NCBI GenBank assembly: GCA_004154925.1
Contig: QJNS01000030.1
Span: forward strand, 362,521-426,520
Direction of reading: 5' to 3'
DNA length: 64,000 nucleotides
Source: Monosporascus cannonballus
Lineage: Eukaryota > Ascomycota > Sordariomycetes > Xylariales
Shown here: piece by piece, positions 37,301-48,592 of the stretch
Numbering within the stretch: position 1 is the stretch's first letter
Layout of the letters: the number at the start of each line of letters is the position of its first letter
Notes under the pieces: model-generated
Seen by the model: only the letters and a program-made list of their open reading frames with translations
Told to the model about the DNA's origin: nothing
The model's database searches: none
Translations under genes and position numbers: made by a program

Positions 37301-39740
37301 ATAAATATAACCTTATCAAAATTAAAAAAAAATACGAATAAAAAATAACATTTAAAACGAAATACGGATTATTTAAATATTTAATTATGTTAATAAGATT
37401 TACGAACGTATTAATAACTTTTTAACGGATAATAAATTATGTATTACGAAAATACTTCGACATTTTTATTATATATTATTTTAATAATATTTTTATTTTT
37501 TCAAAAACGGAAAAAATATACGTAAAATACATTTATAAAGTTTTTTAAGTTTTATAAAACATAAAATTATTAATTAATACAAAAAAAAATTAATTCCATA
37601 AATAAAAAATAAAATATCTGGAATATATTATTACCTTAAAATATATTAAGATAAACCTAAAGAAAATCGCTGTAATTATAAAATAATAAACGTTAACGAT
37701 AATTAAAAATATATAAGTATTTTTTGGATTCGCCAATTATTACAGAAAATTTATTCGAAATTTTAGCAAAATTGCCATATCCTTAATTAACCTTACCAAA
37801 AAAAAAATTCAAATAAACGCCCGAAACGGAAAAAACGTTCCAAAAAATCAAAAATACGATTATTAACGAATTAATGCTAATTATATACGATTTAAATCGC
37901 CCCGTTAAACTAGAAACCGATATTTCGGATTACGCGTTAAACGCAGTGATCGAATAGCAAAATAATTAAGGCAAATTATACCTTATTATATTCTTTTTAT
38001 ATAAATTAAAAAGAACCGAATTTAATTACGGTATTCCAAATAAAAAATTTATAGCCATTATTATGGTATTCCGCGAATTTAGGCATTTCTTAAAAGGAAA
38101 TTTATACCAGATTAAAGTTTATAGAAATTATTAAAATTTTACCCGATTTATTACGACCAGAAAACTTACCGGACGATAATTACAATACGCAAAAAAATTG
38201 GCGAATTTCGACTTTGTTATTATTTACAAAAAAAGTTCAGAAAACGGCAGAACAAATACCTTAAATAAATAATTAGATTTCGAAAAAAAATTAATTAAAG
38301 TTAGCCATATAATTTTTGATATTACTACAAAAAGATATTTACGCCCGCGATAAATTGTAATAATTCGGGCAATACCCTTAAACATATATCAGAAAATCCA
38401 GCAATATAATAACGGTTTTCCAAAAAACCAAAAAACGGATAAAATACAGGTTCCAGAAAAATATCAAATGGACTTAATATAAGATATATACGAACATTAA
38501 TTATATAAATATCCAAAAATCCATAAAACCCTAAAACGACTTTAACATACGTATTTTTTTCCTAAAATAAAAATAATAATTTAAAAGGTATAATAATAAT
38601 ATAACCTTTATAATAAGGCTAAGGCGTAACGATATAAGCCTTATGGAAAATTACAACCATTACCGGTTTTAAAAAGACCTTAGGATTCGATTATTATGGA
38701 TTTTATTATTAAACTTTCTTTATCCGAAAATTTAATAACAAAAATATATTACGATAGCATTTTCGTTATCGTCGATCGGTTTACGAAATTTTCTTATTTT
38801 TTAACTTATTATAAAGATATTAACGCAAAATAAATAATATATATTTTTTTTAGAAATATTTTTAATATATACGGATTATTAGTAAAAATTATTTTAAATA
38901 AAGGTTCGATATTCGTATCTAAATTTTGGCAAAGCTTTATAACATAAATCGACTTAAATTATAAATTATTTAATACATTTAAACTATAAACAGACGGATA
39001 AATAAAATAATTAAACCAAATATTAAAAACATATTTACGATATTACGTTAATTACGAACAAAATAATTAGATTAAGAAATTACTTATTGCTTAATTAATT
39101 TACAATATTAATTATTACGAAAACATTAAAATAATACCAATTAACGCAAATTTTAACTTTATTCCAGAAATTTATAAGGAAACGCGTAACGACGGTCTAA
39201 TTAATATTAAAATAATTTTTACGTTAAAATAATTACGATAATTATATTAAGAAATAAAAACAAAATTAGAATTCGTACGGAACCAAATAAATAAATATTA
39301 TAACCAGAAAAGGTTAAAAGGATTAATTTTCGAAAAAAAGAAAATGGTTTACCTTATTACCAAAAATATTTAAATAAAAAGACCCAATAAAAAATTCGAT
39401 TTCAAATATATCGGTCCATACAAAATCGTTAAGAAAATTTTAAAAAATAATTATTAATTAAAACTTTTACCAAAAGTTAAATTTTATCCAATTTTTTATA
39501 TTTTTTTATTCGAATTAATAACAAATATAATTAAAATACATACGGCACAAAATAACGTAAAGGTAAAAAACAAATAAATATATAAAGTAGAAAAAATTTT
39601 CGATATACAGAAACAAAACGGATTTACCTAATACCTAATTAAATAAAAAAAGTACTTAAATTCTAAGAACATTTAGGAGTCCGTTAAAAACCTTACTAAC
39701 GCCTAATACTTATTAAAAAATTTTTACTAATAATAACGAA
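34330..39740 (+). pseudogene. C gag-pol remnant
   Basis: This is a plus-strand chromovirus polyprotein. The RT active site region VLRKYFDIFIIYYFNNIFIF (37,441-37,500) has YFNN in place of YLDD, so both aspartates are lost. The RNase H start reads TDISDYALNAVIE (about 37,915-37,955). The integrase core reads YYDSIFVIVDRFTKF (38,747-38,795). The chromodomain end reads LIK-KKYLNSKNI-ESVKNL with stops where Trp codons stood (about 39,620-39,700). Trp-to-stop and Asp-to-Asn changes are typical of RIP. It is inactive. Confidence 0.75.
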
Positions 39741-40290
39741 CGCGTCCCAATTAACGGCCGACCAATTAATAACCGGGATATCGGGCCAGTTAGCCGCGGC
39801 CTGTATTAACGTAACAATTATAACGGCAGTTTCCAGCTATTTTTATTCCTGCTCCAAACGTTTAAATTCCTTTATGGCCTCCGCACCCTTAATCCTTTAA
39901 CGAAATATTTCCATATTACGGTAACGGAACAACCGCCTTTATTTTTACAGACGGTCCAACTTATTAATAACAATACGCAATATTTTACGAATTTATTTCT
40001 TTTTACGCTTTAAATAATCCTCCTTATTAAAAAACTTTTGGTACTTAGCCTTTAAAAAATTAAAAAGGTTATAAAGGCCCCTATAATAAATATATCGCGT
40101 ACATTTTAAAAACTTTCGAATAACCTTATATTCCGTATTTTCTTTTTTATAACGAAAATAAAAAGATATCTTAAAACCAAAATATTTAATACGTTTTAAA
40201 AGGATTAAAACGTTAATACGTTTACGAAAACAAAATTTTTTAATTCGACTTAATATAATAAATATATAAAAAGGAAAAATACTTACCGAA
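39730..40290 (-). pseudogene. C antisense ORF (cysteine-motif/coiled-coil protein remnant)
   Basis: On the minus strand, part of a 133-codon open frame (39,993-40,394) reads YFRYKKENTEYKVIRKFLKC then TRYIYYRGLYNLFNFLKAKY. Most cysteine positions are now Tyr. The message continues, with stops, as ILRIVINKLDRL, RRLFRYRNMEIF, and GAEAIKEFKRLEQE. It ends in NWPDIPVINWSAVNWDAF (about 39,730-39,790), matching the INWDAF end of the B copy. The N-terminal part of that open frame reads through the 3' LTR boundary and is not part of the gene. Confidence 0.6.
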
Positions 40291-40334
40291 ATTACCAAAA
40301 TAAATAATTTAATTTTTAAGGACAAAAATCCTGG

Positions 40335-40346
40335 AAAAGGGGAAAT
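40335..40346 (+). other. Polypurine tract of C
   Basis: GAAAAGGGGAAA lies directly before the 3' LTR at 40,349. The same tract precedes the 3' LTR of D (59,162-59,175). Confidence 0.65.
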
Positions 40347-40348
40347 TA

Positions 40349-40742
40349 TATTAGGACTTAATAATTTTAGCTTTTTACGGACGGTCGGAACCACAAAAGG
40401 ATTAAGCTCCGACCCAAGCCAAGGCGTTACGTAACTGGTTCAAAGGTTTCAAAGCGCCAAACGTCTTAAGCCCCTTAAATCAGCAAAAAAGCTTAAAGGG
40501 CTTAAGGGACTTAAGGGTTTAAACCGCTTAAGCACCTTGAACCAAAATAAAGATATATACGTTCGTTATTTCCATAATTTAAATAACTTTAGTTTGCAAT
40601 AGAATATCGTTACCTAAGACGCCCCTGGTATTACGAGACATAATACGTTATTACATCCATTGCTCAGAATCCCACGATACTCCTGCCAACATAAACCCGT
40701 CGACTTAGGTTTAATAGTTGGTTAAACCGCCAAGCCGTCACA
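40349..40742 (+). repeat. C 3' LTR (394 bp)
   Basis: Same length as the 5' copy. The outer 180 nt (to CCGCCAAGCCGTCACA) are almost unmutated and the first 40 nt are AT-converted. Confidence 0.9.
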
Positions 40743-40747
40743 CTTGG

Positions 40748-40805
40748 GTCCTGTTTCGGTCAAGGCTGACCGTTTCCCAAGACCTGAGTCTGTCAGGTCG
40801 TAACA
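40748..40805 (-). repeat. B 5' LTR, right piece (58 bp)
   Basis: This is the terminal part of the B LTR beyond element C, ending GTCAGGTCGTAACA (minus-strand TGTTACGACCTGAC). It is practically undamaged by RIP. Confidence 0.85.
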
Positions 40806-41991
40806 TTAAATTTTTTTTTAATAACTTAAAGAAATACAAAAAAAACCTTTTAAATTTAATCGGATTAATTATTTGTCGAATTACATCGTTAAAACAGTTA
40901 AGATTAATAATCGATAATATGCTTAATATATTAAAAGCACTAAGGAAAAAAAAATAATAGTAGGTTTTAATATATAGCTAATACCGATATTCCTCGACGT
41001 AATAATACTTCCCACGGCACGAAACCAGGACCTATGGAGCTAGAAGCCACTTATCTAAAAACCGGAGCCAAACTAAATACTTTAATTGTAACAAAATAAG
41101 ATAAAAAGCAACGTGGTATAAAGCACCCAAAAAACCCCGTTAAGATAACTAGAAACCCGTGCTTAAAAAATAATCTAGCAAAAATTAAAAAAACGAAAGC
41201 AAATCCATCAACATAATCCGTTCCAAGTACGCACCAGGCCCACCATGGCGAAAAGTTTAATAAGGGATGCGAAAAGCCAAAAAGCTGGCTCGATAAATAT
41301 CATACCTCTAACAAAAAGAATTATAAAGATAATTACGAAAATACCAGGATTGGGCAGAAAAAATCTGCCCTAAAACCCTTAATCGATATGGCAAAATATA
41401 TGCCATATATTGTTAATGACGAAAATGCCTTAATTATAAAAAATAAAAATAAAAATTTACGAAACGAATATCCGTATATATTATAACGCATTCGATTTAC
41501 CGAACCGAGCTGGAAATAATAAGAATAATAGGTAATAATATCGGTATTTCCGATCTATAACCCTAGAAGATAATATTTACCAGCTAGTCGAAGCGAAAAG
41601 CTAGCCCGAAAAAAAAGCAGTACCTGTAAAAAAACTTTTTTTTGTTATTATAAATAATATAACAATTAGACGGAAAAACTTAATCCAGTATAAAGTAAAA
41701 ATATTGCTAAAAGATTATTACAGATTTTTATTTTTAGTTAGCATATATTATACACCTGAACGAAACAAATTATTAAAAATACGTTAATTTAAAGGCGAAG
41801 GTTGGAATAATAATTAATACGACTTATAATAAAAAACGATTAAAACTATAAGAAAATAATTTACTTAATAAAGAAAAATATTATAGTAAAATTAAGAATA
41901 ATTAATATAACTTAAAAAAATATTACGCCTGTAATAACAATAGATGTAGCAACTTAATGCGTTATATATAGAAATATAAATAAGGTTTAAT

Positions 41992-42334
41992 TATGACGAC
42001 TTGGCGGTTTAACCAATTATTAAACCTTAAGTCGACGGGTTTATGTTAACAGATATATCGTGGGAATCTGAGCAATAAATATAATAATCGTATTACATCT
42101 CTTAATACCAAAGGTACAAAAACGTATTGCAAACGATTAACATTAATAAATATTATAAGTTAAAATTATTTCAATTATAGTAACGATCATATTTTATATA
42201 CCGTTCATAATATCTTAGCGATCCAAATTCGTTGGACTTGCTGGCGATCCTAGCGATCTTTATGATTACGTAATCCAGGATGTTTCCATTTCCTTAACTA
42301 TTTCTGGTCGTGCCAAGCGTATTAGGTCATAACA
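41992..42334 (-). repeat. E 3' LTR (343 bp)
   Basis: It contains one copy of the 35-bp unit (CGTTGGACTTGCTGGCGATC region, about 42,215-42,260). It ends GGTCATAACA. Confidence 0.85.
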
Positions 42335-42494
42335 CGATTTTTTTTCTTCCAGGGTTTTCGTCCCGAAAATTATTCTATAAGTATTTATTCTAAAAATAAC
42401 TTCCCGCGTTAAAAAATATGCTAAACCTCCTTTTAAGGTAAAAATTACATAGCGCAATTCGTTATTTGCCGCTGTTTTATTTAATCCTCGTCAA

Positions 42495-42987
42495 ATAGCG
42501 CCTTATTCTTATTGTGAGCGACGGAAACTTAAGTGCAAGCTGTCCGAGAAAGATTTTTCCCGTTATTTTTCGTATGTTCGTTACCAGCAGGCCAACTGCG
42601 ACGTTCGTGGCCTAAGTCCGGAGGGTTGCAAAAAATTATCATTTAATATTGCAAACTTAAAACGGAATTGGAGGTTGCCATAAAAGCCGAAAAACTTGCC
42701 AAAGCTTATACCCGTCGTATTTGGAAACAGAAAAAGATATAGTATGAAAAGATGATAAAAGCCGTATTTCGTAATATCGACAACTTAAAAAAACTAGATA
42801 AATTGGAACCTAAAGAAAAATAGGCCAAGTTAAAGGCCGCTTAGGCCATATCGGCAAAGGCCGTGGCCCCTTTCGATTAGTCCAACCTTAAATCTATTAA
42901 TTGGTCGTCCATTGATTAGGGAATTTTTAACCCCGTTAATCTCGGTGTTGCTGGTGAAAGTTTTTTAATAAGTGCTGGGCGCCAATA
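42495..42987 (+). pseudogene. E antisense ORF, best-preserved copy of the cysteine-motif protein
   Basis: In one plus-strand frame the N-terminus reads PYSYCERRKLKCKLSEKDFS then RYFSYVRYQQANCDVRGLSP (42,501-42,630). Cys/Tyr positions are spaced as a C-x2-C-x6-C, then C-x2-C, then C knuckle, with three cysteines turned to Tyr (TGY to TAY). A charged, helical middle follows. The C-terminus SINWSSID, GIFNPVNLGVAGESFLISAG ends at TAA 42,985-42,987. The tail overlaps the end of E pol (42,936) by 52 nt. Architecture is shared with A, B, C and D. A nucleic-acid or chromatin role is only a guess. Confidence 0.65.
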
Positions 42988-45900
42988 AGATTTTTGGCAG
43001 GTTCCCAGGTATTCTCGGAATCTGGATGTTTTTTTTATTTGATTAAATATTGGGTAAGTTCGTTTTGTTTTCGTATATCGAGAATTTTTTTACTTCGTAC
43101 GCTTATTCGTTTTTTATTTCCATATTGTTTGATATTATATATATCTTAATTGTATTCGCTGTTAATTCGAATAAGGAAACGTAAAAGATTAGATAGAATT
43201 TAACTTTTGGTAAAAGTTTTAATTAATAATTATTTTTTAAGATTTTCTTAAAGATTTTATATGGACCGATATATTTGAAATCGAGCTTTTTGTTGGATCT
43301 TTTTGTTTAAATATTTTTTGTAATAAAGAAAACCATTTTCCCTTTTTCGAAAGTTAATCCTTTTAACCTTTTCTGGTTATAATATTTGCTTATTTAATTC
43401 CGTACGAATTCCAATTCTGTATTTATTTTTTAGTACAGTTATCGTAATTATTCTGACATAAAAATTATTTTGACGTTAATTGGACTGTCGTCGTATATTT
43501 CTTATAAATTTTTGGAATAAAACCAAAATTCGCGTTCGTAAATATTATTTTAATATTTTCGTAATAATTGGTAATATAAGTTAATTGTACGATTGGTAAT
43601 TTTTTAAACCAGTTATTTTATTTATAATTAATATAATATCGTAAATAAGTTTTTAAAATTTGGTTCGTTCGTTTTATCTATTGATTTGTTTAAGGTTTAA
43701 ATATATTAGATAACTTATGGTTTAGGCCGGTTTATTTTCTAAGGTTTTGCTAAAATCTTGATGCAAATATCGATTTTCTGTTTAAAGTAATTTCTATTAA
43801 TAATCAGTATATGCTAAAAACATGTTGAAAGAAAATATATGCCAGTTCTTCGGCGTTTGTATCCTTATAATATGATAAAAAATAGGAAATTTTGTAAATT
43901 AATTAACGATAACGAAAATGCTATCGTAATATATTTTCGTAATTAAAATTTCTCATATGAAAAACTTGGTAATAAAATTAAATATAATTAAATACTATAA
44001 TCGTTTTACGACTGGTAATAGTTGTAATTTTTCGTATAGCATATATTATCAAACTTTCGCTTTAACGCAAATATCGTATTGCTATATAATTTTCTATATC
44101 GTTAATTTTATTTTTTTTTAAAAAAAATATACATACGTTAAAATCGCTTTAAGATTTTATGGATCTCTAGATATTTATGTAACTAATATTCGTATATTTT
44201 TATTACTAAATCCTTTTGGTATTCCTCTAGAACTTATATTTTATCCGTTTTTTGGTTTTCTAGAAAAATATCGTTATGCTATTAACTTTTCTAATACATA
44301 TTATAAAGTATTACCCGAATTATAGCAATTTATCGTAAACGTAAATATCCTTTTATGGTAATATCAAAAATTATATAACTAACTTTAACTAATTTTTTTC
44401 GAAATTTAGTTATTTGCTTAAAATATTTACTGTACCGTTTTTAAACCTTTTTTATAGATAATAACGAAATCGAAATTCGCCAATTTTTTTATATAACGAA
44501 ACTATCGTCCTATAAATTTCCTAGTCGTAATAAATCGGGTAAAATTCTAATAATCCGTATAAACTTTAATCTGGTATCAATTTCCGTTTAAAAAGTACCT
44601 GAACTTTTCAAATACTATTATAATAGCCATAAATTCCTTATTTAAGATACCGTAATTAAGTTCGACTGCTTTTAGTTTGTACGAAAAAAATATAATAAAG
44701 TGCAATTTGCCTTAAATATTTTACTATCCGATTATTACGTTTAACGCGTAATCCGAAATATCGGTTTTTAATTTAACGAAACGGTTTGGATCGTATATAA
44801 TTAATACTGGCTTATTAGTAATCGTATTTTTGATATTCTGAAATACTTTTTCTGTTTTGGACGTTTATTTAAATTCTTTTCTTTTGTAAAATTTATTAAA
44901 AATGTAATTATTCTGCTAAAGTTTCAAATAAATTTCCTATAATAATTAGTAAATCCAAGAAATACGTGTACTTCCTTAATTATCGTTAACGTTTATTATT
45001 TTAAAATTATGGCGATTTTTTAAGATTTATTTTAATTTATCCTAAAATAATAATATATTTTAAATATTTTACTTTCTATATATAAAATTAATTTCTTTTT
45101 GCGTTAGTAAATAACTTTCGGTTTTGTAAAATTTTAAAAATTTTATAAACGTTTCTTATATATGTTTTTTTTGTTTCCGAAAAAACAAAAACATTATCGA
45201 AATAACAAATAACGAAAATATCGAGATATTTTTATAATATATAATTAATTATTTGCTGGAAGGTCGCTAATACGTTCGTAAATCTTATTAATATAACCAA
45301 ATACTGAAATAATCCATATTTCGTTTTAAAGGCTATTTTTTATTCGTATTTTTTGAAATTTTAATAAAATTATATTTATTTTTAAAATTAAATATTATAA
45401 ATCCTTTAGTTTTATAAAGTCGGTTCCTTATTTGCGTAATTAGAGATAATGGTATTCGATTTTTAATAATAATATTATTAAGTTGCCGATAGTTAGTTAC
45501 AAATCGCAATTTTTCGTTTTTTTCCGGTACGAAAAACATAAGAGATTTTCCGGATAATTTCGAAGGTCAAATCCATTTTTTTATAACCGATTTTCCACAT
45601 ATTTTTTTTAAAAAATATGTAATTTATTTCCGCTAAGGTTATAAATAAGGTAAAACCTTACCAAAAATTCTTTTTTAAAAATTATTTTATAATCCTATTT
45701 ACTATATTCTGATAATTTCGTATTAAGTTCATTTTTGAAAAGCTATTTATATCTGTAATATTAAAAGTTTTCAGCCGTAATGTCCCTTATTCCAAATCAC
45801 AAGAACCAATACGTATAATATAAGACAACCATAAAGAAACGAACCAACAAATAATAAACATAGACCAAGTACATAAGGATACCAAAAACCCTAATATCCT

Positions 45901-46327
45901 ATAATGCACAGTAAGATAAACCCAGACATTAATTTTATATTTATATAATAATTACATAAATTATGTTATTAACTTAATTATTTTAGGTAATAATACCGAT
46001 TTAAGTATTAAGGCCTAATAATTCAGAATTATTTTTCGATTTTATTATGCCAGATATACCCAGAACGGCTATAAATAACTGGCCTTTTAACAGATAACCA
46101 AAGAACTTTTTTAACTTCGAAATAGGAATTGCCAGTACCGTATAAATCACATTAAATATACGAAAAAGTTTTCCAAAGTTAATTTTAAAAAACCCATTTG
46201 CCGATAATACGGACTAATTTAAATTAGTGGCTAAATCTGTTTTTCTTATATATCCGAAATACCATCTGGACTTACAAGAATTTATTGCAAAAATTAATAA
46301 ATTTAACTTTTAACAATATTACGTTAT

Positions 46328-46732
46328 TTGCAAAAAATACAAAAACGGTACCTCCTATTTTTACGTAATCGGAAAATGGGCACAAAAAAAAATCTAAAAA
46401 ACCCCCGTTACTTTAATATTAAAGGATTTTACCTTAATATCGCCAAAATACGTAACAAATTAGCAGCTTGGCGTTATCTCCATAAAAACAAAGGACGTTT
46501 AACCCATATCGGCGGCGACATAACGAAATTAAAGTTATTGAAAAAAGAAATCAAAAAAAATTTCTGGTCGGCAGCAACGATAATTACCAATAAAGACAAA
46601 TTCGTATCCCGTTTTAAGTTAAATGTATTTAAGAAGTTAATATTTAATTATAGTAATATATATTTTTATATGGACGACCATTTTAAACTTCCGGTACTAA
46701 CATATACTTTACCCAAATTTGACGGAATATAA
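46328..46732 (+). pseudogene. F plus-strand open frame, unrecognised (134 codons)
   Basis: This is an open frame within F, Lys-rich, with readable text such as YFNIKGFYLNIAKIRNKLAA, FWSAATIITNKDKFVSRF and YMDDHFKLPVLTYTLPKFDG. It continues in frame past its stop with WVKENLKNLPGKHFAYRRCG. The upstream sequence (45,990-46,327) also reads like degraded protein. The start codon is arbitrary. I do not recognise the family; it may be part of the F transposase. AT-rich codon use reflects RIP. Confidence 0.35.
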
Positions 46733-46821
46733 GACTTACTAAAAAAGGTTTCCGATTGGGTTAAAGAAAACCTAAAAAATTTACCAGGTAAACATTTTGC
46801 CTATCGCCGCTGCGGCTTTAC

Positions 46822-46839
46822 GGGGGGGGTACCCCCCCC
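46822..46839. repeat. Perfect G8-TA-C8 palindrome inside F
   Basis: Eight G, TA, eight C form an 18-bp perfect inverted repeat in otherwise AT-rich DNA. A short GC-normal patch (46,801-46,880) surrounds it. Confidence 0.9.
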
Positions 46840-47744
46840 ACCTTTTTCCTTTCGAAACCGGCGGTTCGAGGGCGCTAATCCATAAAGACGCATCTTTTTG
46901 TATAACAAATATTTAATTAAGGGCCTTTTCGTTTTCCGATTATATAAATATACCTTAAATAAAATAACCTTTTTATTCCGAAACTCTTTTTTCTTTCGTT
47001 TTTCGGAAAAACCCCCCTTTATGGGGAGAATTATATATATTAACTGGAATTTACATAAATAAATAGGGTTACGGTAACCTACCCGCGGTTTTACGATAAA
47101 CAAATTAATTAAATTGGTATAACTTAACCAAAATCCCTCTGCATATACGGAAATATCCGTACATATAAAACAATATAAGTACGTTTACTAAAACCTTATA
47201 TATATATAATAAGAAAATAAAATATTATTTTTATATTATTCCTATACAATTAATATATAATAATAAACGATATATCTTTATATTATAAGCAAATACTAAA
47301 GTATTACAAATAAATATTCGGCTGTTAATAAAGTTTTTCCGTTATAAATAAATACGTACAGAAAATACATTTTCTTAATTAGGGATTATTATGTATATAT
47401 TTAACTAACGAAAACATACGTTTATATACAGGGGTAAACGAAAAATGGATAGAGGGAAATTACATTTTTATAAAGGTAATAAAGTTTTTGCTAATGGAAA
47501 TAAAAAAAATAAAAATACCCGATAATAAAACGGAAACATTAAATTCATTTTTAAAAAATATAGAAAACGACGATAATTATTAATATTAAATATTTGATTC
47601 CTTTTAATAAAATATAATCCGAATGTTCCCAAATTTTACTGCAGGTAAAACATATTTAATAACCCGATCCAAAATAATAATAAAAGTCTCCGATTAACCC
47701 GATTATTAATTTAATAAGGTACTAGGCCGAAAGGGAATCCGAAA

Positions 47745-48592
47745 TTAAAAGCCTAAACGCTTATACGTTAATAACTTACCCTTATTTTCGGAATTAACCT
47801 TTATAATAAATAAATCAAATAACCGAAATATATATTTTACAAAAAAAACGAAAATATAAATTATAATAAGGAAATAAATATTAAAATTAAACTTAATATT
47901 CCTTATAATCCGTAAAAAACTATTTGCATTATTTTTAAATTTTAATTTCCGTAATATCCGAATATAAATATTAAAAGGCCGATTTTCCAAACTGTTAATA
48001 CCATAAATAAAACGCCCATTATAAACCCTATCGATAAAAACGCGTTTTTTTGCTTCGCGTCAAATAAGTTAATAAACAGAAGCTCTAGGTTTTACCGGCT
48101 CCAAAATAGCATTATCGCCAAATAAAAATTTATAAACGCGAATATCCATAACCCTTACAGGATTAAAAAAACACCCAGCAAATTCGGATAACCGTAAATA
48201 ACCCGGAAAACCGGGAGCAAAAATATTATTACTAAGCTTATTATAGGCCCGAATAACTAAAATACGCAAAATGTAATTGCGTAACGTAATAATATCAAAA
48301 TCCAGCCGAACGTTATTAATAATAACAGTCCGCATAATCCGATTACCAAACCGATAAACCTTATTACCAGGAACTAAAAAAACAAAATTAAAATCCCCCG
48401 TATAAATAATAGGCGTATACCGAGTTTTATTAACTTATTCCATAAATGTTTTAATATAACGACTGGTAAAAACGATTTTCCGCATAGCCTGCGCAAAGCG
48501 ATAAAATACGCGCGGATAATTAAAATAATAACGGTAACCCCTAGAAAACTTTTTAAACATAATAACGCGGAGGATAATAATAAGGCCACCAA
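47745..48592 (-). pseudogene. F minus-strand decayed gene, unrecognised
   Basis: A single minus-strand frame stays open for about 280 codons except for stops near 48,434, 48,069-48,071 and 48,061-48,063. It includes the readable segments YTPIIYTGDFNFVFLVPGNK, NKLSNNIFAPGFPGYLRLSE, VFIDRVYNGRFIYGINSLEN and RPFNIYIRILRKLKF. The low number of stops compared with the gypsy remnants suggests a real former gene. It is opposite in orientation to 46,328-46,732, so F probably encoded two genes. No family recognised. Confidence 0.35.

Larger units (their letters stand above)
33858..40742 (+). mobile_element. Element C: chromovirus nested in the LTR of B
   Basis: It has two 394-bp LTRs (33,858-34,251 and 40,349-40,742). 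The target duplication is CTTAG/CTTGG (33,853-33,857 and 40,743-40,747), the single difference being G/A. Length is 6,885 bp. The internal order on plus is gag, RT, RNase H, integrase, chromodomain, antisense ORF, polypurine tract (GGAAAAGGGGAAA just before the 3' LTR). It is younger than B because it interrupts B's LTR. Confidence 0.9.
27047..40805 (-). mobile_element. Element B: chromovirus inserted in A, itself hosting C
   Basis: The LTRs are 27,047-27,464 (418 bp) and 33,498-33,857 plus 40,748-40,805 (360 + 58 = 418 bp), the right one split by element C. It has a perfect TTAAA target duplication (27,042-27,046 and 40,806-40,810). Excluding C and its duplication the element is 6,869 bp. 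Domain order on the minus strand is gag, RT, integrase, chromodomain, then the convergent antisense ORF and 3' LTR at left. The 3' LTR left edge TGTGACGGCTAGGCGG is well preserved. Confidence 0.85.
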
